Positions 45,516 to 55,454 of a stretch of DNA of 64,000 nt are shown one piece after another (position 1 is the stretch's first letter; every line of letters starts with the position of its first letter). A model generated the notes under the pieces. That model searched no databases. It was not told where the DNA came from and worked only from the letters and a program-made list of their open reading frames with translations. The DNA is taken from NCBI RefSeq assembly GCF_029714325.1, contig NZ_CP121666.1, positions 1,550,001-1,614,000 of the forward strand. The letters are read 5' to 3'. The stretch is from Bradyrhizobium sp. CB1717. Lineage in GTDB: Bacteria > Pseudomonadota > Alphaproteobacteria > Rhizobiales > Xanthobacteraceae. The position numbers and the translations under genes were made by a program.

Positions 45516-45819
45516 CGCCAAGAATCCGCCATCGACATCACCGTGCGCAAACACTAGGCGCGGCCAAACATGCGGTGGTAGTAGCGGGCTGTTTCGCTGC
45601 GCGCGGAGATGCTTGTGGCGTGTGGTGTTCCGCGCCGCCTTATATGCGGAGCACAATTCCGCGAAAGCGCCGTCAAATCCCTAAACGATCACCACACCGT
45701 GCGCATTGCATGGCGGTCGCGCCGTTCGAACTCTCTACGCGATGAACCGGTCCGGTGCAGGCGAACGGCGCAGAAGGCAGCCGAACCGTTCATCGCGAAA
45801 AAAATCCAGGAGATAATGG
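45516..45819. other. Divergent intergenic region with a leader hairpin
   Basis: 304 bases between the cytochrome c gene (minus) and a small secreted-protein gene (plus); both promoters must lie here. Its right end holds a long inverted repeat at 45738-45797, entered separately. No gene is apparent in the remainder. Confidence 0.45.
45738..45797 (+). promoter_or_regulatory. Long inverted repeat in the leader of the small secreted-protein gene
   Basis: CGCGATGAACCGGTCCGG at the left and CCGAACCGTTCATCGCG at the right are nearly complementary over 17-18 bases, separated by about 25 bases. It would form a strong stem ending 16 bases before the CAGGAG ribosome site at 45813. It may affect translation or be an operator. 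Confidence 0.55.
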
Positions 45820-46128
45820 ATGAAGTTGGTGAAGACCTCTGCAATCGCATGCGCTCTCGCGGCCCTCGTTGCGACGCCCGTTCTCGCGCAAGGGACGTCG
45901 TCCGGCGCGAGGCCTGGCGGCACCGTGCAAAGCAAGCCCATGCAAGGCAGCACGATGGGCAGCGGCGATGAGGAGATGGATGCTCAGCCGGGCGCAGCGG
46001 GCGAGAAGACCGGCATGAAGTCGAGCAAAGGAACGAAGGGCGCGGTCGGCACCACGGGCAGCGCTGCGCACAAGGGAACGGCCGACGATGCCGCGACTGG
46101 CGGCGCAGCCCCGTCCAAGCGCTACTAG
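45820..46128 (+). CDS. Small secreted low-complexity protein
   Basis: 102 residues. Signal peptide to about residue 23 (cleavage after VLAQG). The mature part is Gly/Ala/Thr/Lys/Ser-rich, without cysteines or aromatic residues except the final Tyr, and is probably disordered. CAGGAGAT precedes the ATG. It has its own terminator. Proteins of this sort are common in rhizobia and have no known function. Confidence 0.75.
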   Translation: MKLVKTSAIACALAALVATPVLAQGTSSGARPGGTVQSKPMQGSTMGSGDEEMDAQPGAAGEKTGMKSSKGTKGAVGTTGSAAHKGTADDAATGGAAPSKRY

Positions 46129-46145
46129 TCAGCGGGTGAAACGGC

Positions 46146-46178
46146 AAAACTCCGGTCGCCTTGCGGCCGGAGTTTTTT
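46146..46178. terminator. Bidirectional terminator
   Basis: AAAACTCCGG-...-CCGGAGTTTTTT with an inner TCGCC loop, between the convergent secreted-protein and arfB genes. Confidence 0.9.
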
Positions 46179-46188
46179 GCCGTGCCAA

Positions 46189-46605
46189 CTAGTCGTCGAA
46201 GCGGCCGCCGCGCCCCGCCTTGACGTCGCTGCGGCGCTTCTTGCCTTCGAGCCGGCGCTGCTTGGAGGCGAAGGTCGGCCGCGTCGCGCGCCGCGGCGTT
46301 GGCCGCACCATGGCCTCCTTGAGGATTTCCACGAGGCGGTCGATGGCGTCCTGGCGGTTACGCTCCTGGGTCCGGAAGCGCTGGGCGTGGATCACGATGA
46401 CGCCGTCCTTGGTCATACGCTGGCCGGCGATGCGGGCGAGCCGGATCGCTGCATCCTCGGGCAAGGTCAGCTTGCGCGTGTCGAAGCGCAGCTGGGCCGA
46501 GGTCGCGACCTTGTTGACGTTCTGCCCGCCCGGGCCGGAGGCGCGGACGAAGCCGATCTCGATGTCGTCCTCGTCGATGACGAGATCGCGGGATATCCGC
46601 AGCAT
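46189..46605 (-). CDS. arfB: Ribosome-rescue peptidyl-tRNA hydrolase ArfB
   Basis: 138 residues. The release-factor-like domain has the catalytic GPGGQNVNK motif with GGQ at residues 26-28. The very basic C-terminal tail (KRRLEGKKRRSDVKAG-like, after residue 105) enters the mRNA channel of stalled ribosomes. It frees stalled ribosomes lacking a stop codon independently of tmRNA. ATG 46605 begins the family start MLRISRDL; the frame extends upstream without similarity. Confidence 0.95.
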   Translation of the reverse strand: MLRISRDLVIDEDDIEIGFVRASGPGGQNVNKVATSAQLRFDTRKLTLPEDAAIRLARIAGQRMTKDGVIVIHAQRFRTQERNRQDAIDRLVEILKEAMVRPTPRRATRPTFASKQRRLEGKKRRSDVKAGRGGRFDD

Positions 46606-46750
46606 GATGGCACCATTCGTGATGCCCGGACATATCGCGGACGTCCAGGTTCGGCAATGGCGCTCATGGAAAACGCAAATGGCCGGGGCGAGCCCGGCCA
46701 TTTCAGGAAGCGTATGGAGATGCGGTCAGTTCGACTGCTAGTTGGACTTG

Positions 46751-48121
46751 CTAATTTGACTTGGGCGCCGTGGCCGCGGGCTGCGCGGCGGCCTGTGGGG
46801 CGCGGCCGACGACGACCGTCAGCAGGCCCTGGCCCCAGAGCCGCTTGGCGGCCGCCTTGGCATCATCCAGGGTCACCGCATCGACGATGGCATTGCGCCT
46901 TTCGATATAGTCGATCGGCAGCTTGTCCTGCTGGTACTGCAGCAGCGCCTGCGCCAGCTTGGATGAGGTGTCGAGCGCCAGCATCTGCGAGCCCTTGAGG
47001 TAGGACTTGGCCTCGTCGAGCTCCTTCTGCGTCGGACCCTCCTCGGCGATCCGGCGCACCTCCTTCTCGATGGCGTCGATGGTGTCGCCGGCGCGGTCGG
47101 CGCGGGTGCCGGTATTGCCGATGAAGACCGCCGAATGTTCCATCCAGAGCAGGGATTCGAACACCGAATAGGCGAGGCCTCGCTTCTCGCGGACCTCGCG
47201 ATAGAGCCGCGAGGACAAGCCGCCGCCGCCGAGGATGTGGTTGACGACGTAGGCCGCCATGAAGTTGGGGTCGCTGCGTTTCACGCCGGGGCCGCCGAAG
47301 GTGATCACGGTCTGCGGCACGTCCAGCGGCACGAAGGCGCGCTGCGGCGGCTTGGTCGCGTCGACGTCGGGTACCGGCACGAGATTGGCCTTGGCGGGCA
47401 GGCTGCCGAAGGTGTGGTCGAGCAGCTTGCCGAGGGTCGCCGGATCGACGTCGCCGACGACAGCGACTTTCAGCCCGTCCTTGGCGAGCACGCGGCCGAC
47501 ATAGTCCTTGAGGTCGGCGACCGTGATGGTCGGCACGCTGTCCAGCGCGCCGTTGCTCTGGCGGCTGTACGGATGATCGCCGAAGGCGACCTCCAGGAAC
47601 TTGCGGCTCGCCAGCGATGACGGGTTGGTGGTCTCACGGCGCAGGCCGGAGAGAACCTGCGAGCGGATGCGCTCGACATCGGCGGTGTCGAAATGCGGCG
47701 AGGTCAGCGCCATCCTGAGCAGGTCGAAGGCCTCGTCCTTGTTGTCGCGCAGCATGCGCAGGCTGCCGCGGAAGCTGTCGCGGCTGGCGCTGAAGGAGAG
47801 CTCGATGGCGCGGCGGTCGAGCCGCTCGTGGAAGGTCTTGGAGTCGAGATCGCCGGAGCCTTCGTCGAGCAGGTCGCCGACCAGATTGGCGACGCCCGAC
47901 TTGTCCTTGGGATCCTGCGCTGAGCCGCCGGCAAAGGAATATTCCATGGCGATCAGCGGTACGGTTGCGTCCTGCACGAACCAGGCCTCGATGCCGCCGG
48001 GCGAAACCAGGCGCTGGATCTTTGCCGCCGCCTGCGACGGCGAGACCGTGGCGAGCGCGAGCGCCGCGCCGGTGGCGAGGGACAGTGCGAAGTGTCTTGC
48101 GCGAAGGAAGGGATAGGTCAC
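46751..48121 (-). CDS. M16 peptidase-like subunit lacking the zinc motif
   Basis: 456 residues from a GTG start overlapping the stop of the upstream M16 gene by four bases (GTGA), preceded by GAGGAGAAG. Signal peptide cleaved near SQAA (about residue 30). Two M16 domains are recognisable, but where HxxEH is expected the sequence reads VANLVGDLLDEG (around residue 74), so zinc cannot bind. The substrate-binding SSRLYREVREKRGLAYSV segment near residue 310 is conserved. In mitochondrial processing peptidase and some bacterial M16 pairs, one subunit has the zinc site and the other this Arg/Tyr pair. It is therefore the non-catalytic partner of a periplasmic heterodimer. Confidence 0.9.
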   Translation of the reverse strand: MTYPFLRARHFALSLATGAALALATVSPSQAAAKIQRLVSPGGIEAWFVQDATVPLIAMEYSFAGGSAQDPKDKSGVANLVGDLLDEGSGDLDSKTFHERLDRRAIELSFSASRDSFRGSLRMLRDNKDEAFDLLRMALTSPHFDTADVERIRSQVLSGLRRETTNPSSLASRKFLEVAFGDHPYSRQSNGALDSVPTITVADLKDYVGRVLAKDGLKVAVVGDVDPATLGKLLDHTFGSLPAKANLVPVPDVDATKPPQRAFVPLDVPQTVITFGGPGVKRSDPNFMAAYVVNHILGGGGLSSRLYREVREKRGLAYSVFESLLWMEHSAVFIGNTGTRADRAGDTIDAIEKEVRRIAEEGPTQKELDEAKSYLKGSQMLALDTSSKLAQALLQYQQDKLPIDYIERRNAIVDAVTLDDAKAAAKRLWGQGLLTVVVGRAPQAAAQPAATAPKSN

Positions 48122-49509
48122 GAACGCTTCTCCTCGCGCTTGGCGGCTGCAGTGTCCTTGATCAGATAGCCCGTCACCGAGCGCTTCTTCTCGAGCCATT
48201 TCTGCGCAACTGCGCGCACCTGCTCGGCGGTGACCGCGCGAATGCGGTCGGGCCAGCTCCTGATGTCCTCGATCGACAGGCCCGTGGTCAGCGCACCGCC
48301 ATACCAGCGCGCCAGCACGGCCTGATTGTCCTGGGCATAGATCGCCTCGGCAATGAGCTGGGTCTTCACGCGCTCCAGATCCTCGGCGCGGATCGGGTTC
48401 TGCGCGATGTCGGCGATGACGCCGTCGATCACCTGCTCGACGTCGGCGAAGCTGACGCCTGGTTTGGGCGCGGCGGAGATCGCGAACTGGGTCGGGTCGA
48501 GCGAGATGCTCGAATAGCTGGCGCTGGCGGAGACTGCGAGCGGCTTGTCGACGACGAGCGCGCGGTAGAGATAGGAGTTGCTGCCGCTGCCCATCAGCTG
48601 CGCCAGCACGTCGAGGGCCGCGCTCTCGCCGGCTGCGGCCGTGGTTGCGGAGGGCGCCAGATAATAGCGGCGCAGGCTCGGCTGCTCCACGCGCGGGTCG
48701 GCCAGCGTGACGGTGCGCGGGGCGGCGGGCTCGGGCTCCTGCGGGCGGACGCGGCGTGCCGGGATCGCGGGCTGGGCCGGGATGGAGCCGAAATTGCGCT
48801 CGACCAGCGGACGGATGTCGGCGGCCTCGACGTCGCCGGCGATGACCAGGATCGCGTTGTTCGGCGCGTAGAAGCGGCGGTAGAAGGCCAGCGCGTCCTC
48901 GCGATCGAGCTTCTCGATCTCCTGATGCCAGCCGATCACCGGCCGGCCATAGGGATGGTTGAGATAGAGCGCGGCCATGATCTGCTCGTTGAGCCGTGCC
49001 TCGGGATTGTTGGCGACGCGCATGTTGTACTCTTCGAGCACCACGTCGCGTTCGGGCAGCACGTTCTCGTCCTTGAGGATCAGGCCGGTCATGCGATCGG
49101 CCTCGAACTCCATCATGGTCGGCAGCTGCTCCTTCGGCACGCGCTGGTAGTAGTTGGTGTAGTCGACCGAGGTCGAGGCGTTCTCGTTGCCGCCGACGCG
49201 GAGCACGGTCTGGGAGAACTCGCCGACCGGATGCTTCGAGGTGCCCTTGAACATCAGGTGCTCGAGGAAATGTGCGAGCCCGGATTTGCCCGGCGTCTCG
49301 TCGGCCGAGCCGACCTTGTACCAGATCATCTCCGTGACCACGGGCGTGCGGTGATCCGGGATCACGACGACCTGGAGGCCGTTGGGAAGCGTGAAGCTGG
49401 CGGGTGGTGCCGATGTCACCGTGGTCTGGGCAACGGCGGTGCCGGCCGACAGGACACTGGTCGAAAGCAGCGCGGCAAGGAGGCAGGCAGCCGATCGGTT
49501 AGCGGACAT
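48118..49509 (-). CDS. M16 family zinc peptidase (catalytic subunit)
   Basis: 463 residues. Signal peptide cleaved after AVAQ (residue 28). The inverted zinc motif HFLEH at residues 80-84 is intact, with the third ligand Glu probably within EFEADRM near residue 155. Two tandem M16 domains. It is expected to cut peptides in the periplasm. Two consecutive ATG codons occur at 49512 and 49509; the second is better spaced from AAGGA. It is cotranscribed with the zinc-less partner through a four-base overlap. Confidence 0.92.
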   Translation of the reverse strand: MSANRSAACLLAALLSTSVLSAGTAVAQTTVTSAPPASFTLPNGLQVVVIPDHRTPVVTEMIWYKVGSADETPGKSGLAHFLEHLMFKGTSKHPVGEFSQTVLRVGGNENASTSVDYTNYYQRVPKEQLPTMMEFEADRMTGLILKDENVLPERDVVLEEYNMRVANNPEARLNEQIMAALYLNHPYGRPVIGWHQEIEKLDREDALAFYRRFYAPNNAILVIAGDVEAADIRPLVERNFGSIPAQPAIPARRVRPQEPEPAAPRTVTLADPRVEQPSLRRYYLAPSATTAAAGESAALDVLAQLMGSGSNSYLYRALVVDKPLAVSASASYSSISLDPTQFAISAAPKPGVSFADVEQVIDGVIADIAQNPIRAEDLERVKTQLIAEAIYAQDNQAVLARWYGGALTTGLSIEDIRSWPDRIRAVTAEQVRAVAQKWLEKKRSVTGYLIKDTAAAKREEKRS

Positions 49510-49714
49510 CATGATCCTTATGACAGGCCGAGCCCGGATGTCCGGCTCGGAAGGCACGGCATGGTATACCGTGCGGCTGAGGCTTCGCGTCACGAAGCAG
49601 AGAACTCAACGCGTAGGCAAGTTACTGATAGGCAATCTATAGGCCGCGTCCGGCGTGCAGGAGCCGCCGGCGCCGGCTTGGCGTCTGTCGGAATGATGCG
49701 ACTGACGAGGAACG

Positions 49715-50446
49715 CTATTGTTCCTTGTCCTTGCCCGACATGATGTCGAAGTAGGTCCGCCGCGACTTGTCCGGCCCGGCGCCATAGGCGTAGTTCGGGG
49801 ACGGCGTCTGGTAGCCGGGCGGCGGCTCGACCAGCGACTGGCGCGGCGGTTCGCTGGTGAACTTCTTCTCTTCGGAGCTGTTACCGCCCTTCATCATGTT
49901 CCACAGACCACCGGAGTAGCCGAGCTGCGCGGGGCTGAGCGAGGGGTTGCCGTTGGTGCCCGGCTGGATCGGATCGTTGCTCGTGCGCTCCGGGGCGGCG
50001 ACTTGGCCGGCCTTCATCTCGGCGGGCGTCAGCGGCTGGGCGGCCTGCCAGTTCTCCGTCGCCTTGACGGCCTTTTTCCGCTGGGCGATGGCCTCCTTGC
50101 GGCGCTTCTCGTCGGGGTCCTTCGGCCAGTTCGGCGCATTCTTGGCTTCGGTTCCGGCGGGCGGCGGCAGGTCGAGCTTCGGCGGCACCACCAGCGGCGA
50201 ACGCTCGCGGTACTCGATACCCTTCTTTTCCATGCTCTTGGCGCCGATGCCGGACATCAGGTTGTCGATGAGCTTCTCTTCGAAGGTCATGTCGTCTTCA
50301 TCGTCGCCGTCGTCACCGGCGCGGGCCGCGCCTGCCGACATGACGAGACCGATGCCGAGCGCAACGGCGGATAATTTCAATGCCTGCCAGAACCCCGCCC
50401 GGGGATCTCGAACCATCGAACCGCTGGTCTTCGAGCTGCGCATCAC
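49715..50446 (-). CDS. DUF3035-like exported protein
   Basis: 243 residues. The N-terminus has a hydrophobic segment (ALKLSAVALGIGLVMSAGAARAG, about 23-45) that acts as signal or anchor. The body is polar and Pro-rich, with SPLVVPPKLDLPPP near residue 85, the best-conserved piece of the DUF3035 family. In other alphaproteobacteria such a gene sits between lspA and M16 peptidase genes, as here. Function unknown; an envelope role is likely. The start may be one codon later (second ATG). Confidence 0.7.
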   Translation of the reverse strand: MMRSSKTSGSMVRDPRAGFWQALKLSAVALGIGLVMSAGAARAGDDGDDEDDMTFEEKLIDNLMSGIGAKSMEKKGIEYRERSPLVVPPKLDLPPPAGTEAKNAPNWPKDPDEKRRKEAIAQRKKAVKATENWQAAQPLTPAEMKAGQVAAPERTSNDPIQPGTNGNPSLSPAQLGYSGGLWNMMKGGNSSEEKKFTSEPPRQSLVEPPPGYQTPSPNYAYGAGPDKSRRTYFDIMSGKDKEQ

Positions 50447-50538
50447 TGTACCTGTTCCAAATTGTGGCAGTTTGCCGCTCGCAAGCGGCTTAACCCTCGC
50501 AAAAGCAAGGTTCCACGTGCCGGTCGTATCGGCCGGGA

Positions 50539-51033
50539 TCAGGGCGCTTTTGCGGCGGGTACCCCCAGGAAGGAATCATACAATAGCGCTGCCACCCCAG
50601 CAACGATGGCCACGTCCGCGAGGTTAAACACGTACCAATTATAGGTATTTCCGCCGATATCGATGTGAAACAGGGCGAAATCGACCACCGCGCCATAGGC
50701 CAGGCGGTCGATGCCGTTGCCGATGGCGCCCCCGATGATCAGGCCGAGCGCGACCGTGGCGAGCAGCGTGTGCGAGCGGGCCATCCAGATCGCCAGCGCG
50801 ACCACCGCAACGGCCTTGACCGCCATCAGCGCGATCTGCGCCGCCTGGCCGTCGTTCTGGAGCCAGCCGAAGCTGATGCCGATGTTCCAGGCCAGCACGA
50901 GGTCGAAGAACGGCGTCACCCTCACCACGCCGCGCCGGGCGAGGTCGAATCCGTTCAGCAGCCAGAGTTTTGAAGCCTGGTCGAGGATGACCGTGACCAC
51001 GGCCGAGAGGATGCCGGCGCGGAGGGGGGTCAT
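50539..51033 (-). CDS. lspA: Lipoprotein signal peptidase
   Basis: 164 residues, four membrane helices. It cleaves the signal peptide of diacylglyceryl-prolipoproteins. The conserved NGIDR (105-110), VVDF (Asp-118) and FNLAD (Asp-140) motifs hold the catalytic Asp pair. It starts seven bases after the ileS stop, the usual ileS-lspA arrangement. Confidence 0.96.
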   Translation of the reverse strand: MTPLRAGILSAVVTVILDQASKLWLLNGFDLARRGVVRVTPFFDLVLAWNIGISFGWLQNDGQAAQIALMAVKAVAVVALAIWMARSHTLLATVALGLIIGGAIGNGIDRLAYGAVVDFALFHIDIGGNTYNWYVFNLADVAIVAGVAALLYDSFLGVPAAKAP

Positions 51034-51040
51034 GCCGGCA

Positions 51041-54000
51041 TCAGACGCTCACCCCCAGCGCCTTCCATTCGCGCAGCGCCTGAGCGTCGCGCGGGGTGAC
51101 GTCGGGATATTCGGGGTCTTCGCCGACCGTCGGCGAGATCTTCCAGGAGCGCGCGCATTTGGTGCCGACCGCCTTCTCGACCACGACGGCGACGCCGGGC
51201 ACGGCATCGAGACGGAACGCCGAAGCCGGCGCCTCGCCCTCGCGCACCTCGTAATTCGAGGTGATGCAGACCTCCGCCAGATCGGTGTCGAACAGCGTCA
51301 TCAGCATGGTCCGGTCGGCGACATAGATCACCGGCGAGGCCTCGAGCGAGGAGCCGATGTTCTTGGCGGCGCGTTCGAGCTCGAGCGCGCCGGTGACGAC
51401 GCGGCGGACGTCGCGAATGATCTCCCATTTCGCGGCGAGCTTGTCGTCGAGGAATGCGTCCATTGCATCGGGGAACACCGTGAGATGGACCGACGGTTCG
51501 GCCTTCGGCCTGTACATCCGCCAGGCCTCCTCGGCGGTAAAGCTCAGAATCGGAGCGAGCCACTTCAGGACGGACTCGCACAACAGATCGATCGTCGTCA
51601 GCGCCGCCCTGCGCGCCGGCGAGGACGGCGGATCGCAATACAGCGTGTCCTTGCGGATGTCGAAGTAGAACGCCGACAGCTCGCTGTTCAGGAAAGCGGA
51701 GAGCGTGGCGACGACGGTCTTGTAGTCGAAGGCCGTGTAAGCCGTACGAATGACGGCGGCCCGCTTGGCAAGCTCGTGCAGCATCAGCCGTTCGAGCTCC
51801 GGCATCTCGGCATGAGCGACCTTCTCGCTCGGCTTGAAGTGATGCAGCGTTCCAAGCATCCAGCGGACCGTGTTGCGCAGCTTGCGATAGGTCTCGATGG
51901 TGTTCTTCAGGATCTCCGGGCCGATGCGCTGGTCGTCGGCATAGTCGGTGGCGCAGACCCAGAGGCGCAGGATGTCCGCGCCCGAATCCTTGATCACCTT
52001 CTGCGGCTCGACGGTGTTGCCGATCGACTTCGACATCTTGCGGCCGTTCTCGTCGAGCGTGAAACCGTGGGTGAGCACGATGTCGTAGGGCGCGCGGCCG
52101 CGCGTGCCCGCGCTTTCCAGCAGCGAGGAGTGAAACCAGCCGCGGTGCTGGTCGCTGCCTTCGAGATACATCACGGTGTCGTTGCCGCCGTCGACCTTGC
52201 GGACGATGTTGCCGAGCTGCGGGAAGTTCTGGCGATCCTCGAGCACGAAGGCGTGCGTGGAGCCGGAATCGAACCAGACGTCGCAGATGTCGTCGACCTT
52301 CTTCCAGTCCTCGTTCGCGCGCGATCCCAGGAAGCGCTCGCGGGCGCCGTCCATGTACCAGGCGTCGGCGCCTTCCTCCATGAAGGCCTCGGTGATGCGC
52401 TGGTTGACGATCTCGTCCTGCAGGATCTCGGCCGAGCCGTCCGCCTTCTCGCGCACGAACACGGCGATCGGCACGCCCCAGGCGCGCTGGCGCGAGATCA
52501 CCCAGTCCGGACGGTTGGCGATCATGCCGTTGATGCGGTTCTCGCCCGACGGCGGCACCCATTGCGTGACCGAGATCGCATGCAGCGCGCGGGCGCGCAG
52601 CGTGTCGCCCTTCTTCGCGTGGCCGTCCTCGCTGATGTCCTTGTCCATCGCGATGAACCATTGCGGCGTGTTGCGGAAGATCACCGGCTTCTTCGAGCGC
52701 CACGAATGCGGATATTGGTGCTTGAGGCGGCCGCGCGCGAGCAGCTTGCCGCGCTCGATCAGCGCCTGGATCACGGCCTCGTTGGCATCGCCCTTCTCGC
52801 CCTTGTCGTTGAGCACGCGCTTGCCGGTGAAGCCGGGGGCTTGCGCGGTGTAGGCGCCGTTCTCGTCGACGGTGTAGGGGATCGCGGTCGGGATGCCGCG
52901 CGTATCGAGCTCGCGGGTGTTGGCCATCCAGACGTCGAAGTCTTCGCGGCCGTGGCTCGGCGCGGTGTGCACGAAACCGGTACCGGTGTCGTCGGTGACA
53001 TGCTCGCCGGCGAGCAGCGGCACGACGAACTCGTAGCCGCCGCCGAGCCCGCGTAGGGGATGGGCGCATTCGACGGCATCCAGCGTGTCGCCGGGAATGT
53101 CGCGCACCTTCTCGTAAGCCGTGACGCGCGCCTGCTTGAACACGTCCGCCGCGAGCGCGTCGGCCAGGATCAGGAGATCACCGTTCCTGGCCCAATTATC
53201 CGCAGGCGCATCCGTCACCTTGTAGAGGCCGTAGGCGATCTTCGGCGAGAACGAGATGGCCCGGTTGCCCGGCAGCGTCCAGGGCGTGGTGGTCCAGATC
53301 ACGACGCTGGCGGAGGCCAGCACGCCATGCGCGGGCGAGGTGACCGGGAATTTCACCCAGACCATGTCCGAGGTGTAGTCCTCGTACTCGACCTCGGCTT
53401 CAGCCAGCGCGGTCTTCTCGACCACACTCCACATCACCGGCTTGGAGCCGCGATACAGCGTGCCGTTGGCCGCGAATTTCATCAGCTCGCGCGCGATCTG
53501 CGCTTCGGCGGGATAGCTCATCGTCTGATAGGGATGATCCCAGTCGCCGATGATGCCGAGGCGCTTGAACTCCTCGCGCTGCACGTTGATCCAGTGCGTC
53601 GCATAGGCGCGGCATTCCTTCCGGAATGCCACCATCGCAGTGGAGTCGCGGAAATCGGGCTTCTGCTTGCCCTTCTTGCGGTAGTTCTCCTCCTCGATCT
53701 TCCATTCGATCGGCAGGCCGTGGCAGTCCCAGCCCGGCACATAGTTGGAGTCGAAACCGAGCATCTGCTGGCTCTTGGTCACGACGTCCTTGAGGATCTT
53801 GTTCAGCGCGTGCCCGATATGGATGTTGCCGTTGGCGTAGGGCGGCCCGTCATGCAGCACGAACTTGTCGCGCCCCTCTGCCTCCTTGCGCAGCTTGTCG
53901 TAGAGGCCGATGTCGTTCCAGTATTTCAGGATCTCCGGCTCGCGCTGCGGCAGGCCGGCGCGCATCGGGAATTCGGTCTGCGGCAGGTACAGGGTTTTGG

Positions 54001-54049
54001 AATAGTCGTTGACTTCAGACTTCTGGGACTTTTGCGGCTTTTCGGACAT
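51041..54049 (-). CDS. ileS: Isoleucyl-tRNA synthetase
   Basis: 1002 residues. Class I aminoacyl-tRNA synthetase. The HIGH site is [11 protein letters not shown] near residue 75 and the KMSKS loop is [10 protein letters not shown] near 675. The CP1 editing domain lies between (for instance [11 protein letters not shown] near 252). The C-terminus has the alphaproteobacterial form, with a short cysteine-poor end in place of the four-Cys zinc finger. Start ATG 54049 is followed by a Lys/Ser-rich lead. It is the first gene of an ileS-lspA-DUF3035 run. Confidence 0.98.
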   Translation of the reverse strand: MSEKPQKSQKSEVNDYSKTLYLPQTEFPMRAGLPQREPEILKYWNDIGLYDKLRKEAEGRDKFVLHDGPPYANGNIHIGHALNKILKDVVTKSQQMLGFDSNYVPGWDCHGLPIEWKIEEENYRKKGKQKPDFRDSTAMVAFRKECRAYATHWINVQREEFKRLGIIGDWDHPYQTMSYPAEAQIARELMKFAANGTLYRGSKPVMWSVVEKTALAEAEVEYEDYTSDMVWVKFPVTSPAHGVLASASVVIWTTTPWTLPGNRAISFSPKIAYGLYKVTDAPADNWARNGDLLILADALAADVFKQARVTAYEKVRDIPGDTLDAVECAHPLRGLGGGYEFVVPLLAGEHVTDDTGTGFVHTAPSHGREDFDVWMANTRELDTRGIPTAIPYTVDENGAYTAQAPGFTGKRVLNDKGEKGDANEAVIQALIERGKLLARGRLKHQYPHSWRSKKPVIFRNTPQWFIAMDKDISEDGHAKKGDTLRARALHAISVTQWVPPSGENRINGMIANRPDWVISRQRAWGVPIAVFVREKADGSAEILQDEIVNQRITEAFMEEGADAWYMDGARERFLGSRANEDWKKVDDICDVWFDSGSTHAFVLEDRQNFPQLGNIVRKVDGGNDTVMYLEGSDQHRGWFHSSLLESAGTRGRAPYDIVLTHGFTLDENGRKMSKSIGNTVEPQKVIKDSGADILRLWVCATDYADDQRIGPEILKNTIETYRKLRNTVRWMLGTLHHFKPSEKVAHAEMPELERLMLHELAKRAAVIRTAYTAFDYKTVVATLSAFLNSELSAFYFDIRKDTLYCDPPSSPARRAALTTIDLLCESVLKWLAPILSFTAEEAWRMYRPKAEPSVHLTVFPDAMDAFLDDKLAAKWEIIRDVRRVVTGALELERAAKNIGSSLEASPVIYVADRTMLMTLFDTDLAEVCITSNYEVREGEAPASAFRLDAVPGVAVVVEKAVGTKCARSWKISPTVGEDPEYPDVTPRDAQALREWKALGVSV

Positions 54050-54251
54050 GAGGCTGACTGGCTCGGAAGGGCGCGGGAACGGATGGCGACATGGAATCGC
54101 GGGGGTGAAACGACGAAATCCCGGTCTTGCGCCGAGCCAAAAGCTCAGGCGGAAGCCGGGCCGCTAATCCCTATGATGCGCCGCGCAAACATGGGCTCTC
54201 CATAGCAGCCGGGCGGAGGAAGCGCAAAGGTCCGGCGGGCCCGTTTCGGCC

Positions 54252-55223
54252 TCAGTCGACGATACCGAGCCGCGGAAACGCGTCCGGGGCGGCGGCCAGG
54301 ATCGTGCGGGCGCGGGCGGAATCGTCGTCCATCTGGCGGATCAGGGCCTCCAGACTGTCGAATTTCAGCTCCTCGCGGATGAAGCCGACGAACGCGCAGT
54401 CCAGCGTCTGCCCGTAGAGGTCGCCCTTGAAGTCGAACAGGAAGATTTCGAGCAGGGGCGCGCCATTATCAAAGGTCGGGCGGCGGCCGAAGCTGGCCAC
54501 CCCGTCCAGCCGCTCGGTGCCGCGGCCGACCCGCACCGCATAGATGCCGTGCTTGAGACCGCAATTGGCGTCCAGGCGGATGTTGGCGGTGGGGTAACCG
54601 AGGTCGCGGCCGCGCTTCTCACCATGGATCACCTCGCCGGTGATGAACCAGGGCGCGCCCAGCATGGTGGTGGCCTCGTCGAGCTGACCTTCGGCGAGCG
54701 CGATCCGGATGGCGCTGGAGGACACCGGCCGTTCGTCGATATCGACATGCGGCTGCACGTCGACCTCGATGCCTAGCCGGGGTGCCTCGTTCACAAGCAG
54801 GCCCGGCGAGCCGACCCTTCCCTTGCCGAAATGGAAGTCGTAGCCGACCGCGATGCCGCTGACGCCAAGGCGCCGGATCAGCTCATGGTGAATGAAGTCT
54901 TGTGCGCTGGTGCCGGCCCTTGCCTTGTCGAAGGTCATGACCACGGCGCCGGCGAGCCCGGTGCCGGCCAGAAGCCGCAGCTTGGCCCGCTCGTCCGTCA
55001 GGCGGAATTGCGGGGTGTTGGGGCTGAAAAACCGCCGCGGATGCGGCTCGAAGGTCAACGCCAGCGCAGGGCGGCCATGCGTCCGGCCCATTTCCAGCGC
55101 GGCCGCGATGACGGCCCGGTGGCCGAGGTGAACCCCGTCGAAATTGCCCATGGCGACCACGGCGCCCCGGGGAATAGCGGAATCCGGCGTGGTGTCGCGA
55201 ACAACGGTAAATTGCGGGGCCAT
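54252..55223 (-). CDS. ribF: Bifunctional riboflavin kinase/FAD synthetase
   Basis: 323 residues. The N-terminal nucleotidyltransferase half has GNFDGVHLGH near residue 28 and the SSSAIRIAL segment near 165. The C-terminal riboflavin kinase half has GYPTANI near 208 and RRPTFDNG near 248. It makes FMN and then FAD from riboflavin. It lies 202 bases upstream of ileS on the same strand, a frequent neighbour. Confidence 0.97.
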   Translation of the reverse strand: MAPQFTVVRDTTPDSAIPRGAVVAMGNFDGVHLGHRAVIAAALEMGRTHGRPALALTFEPHPRRFFSPNTPQFRLTDERAKLRLLAGTGLAGAVVMTFDKARAGTSAQDFIHHELIRRLGVSGIAVGYDFHFGKGRVGSPGLLVNEAPRLGIEVDVQPHVDIDERPVSSSAIRIALAEGQLDEATTMLGAPWFITGEVIHGEKRGRDLGYPTANIRLDANCGLKHGIYAVRVGRGTERLDGVASFGRRPTFDNGAPLLEIFLFDFKGDLYGQTLDCAFVGFIREELKFDSLEALIRQMDDDSARARTILAAAPDAFPRLGIVD

Positions 55224-55454
55224 CAGGGGAATTCTCGAGCCGGCGGAACCGGCCGGGACCGTGGCGCGACCCGCCCGATGAAGTCAAGCGGGGGAGGAGG
55301 GCCTAGTTGAGCAGGATTACAATTCTTCGGGGGCGCCCCCAGTTAACGGGCTGTTTAACGCCTTGGTGCTAGTCCTTGGAACGTGGAACTGGACGGGCCT
55401 CCCGCCTGGCAGGTCCGATCGTAATATTCCTGGGTATGCGTTGGGGGAGTCGAG

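Noticed and set aside
51030..53069. 679-codon second minus-strand frame within ileS
   Set aside because: Arg/Ala/His-rich shadow of ileS in another frame; no motif.
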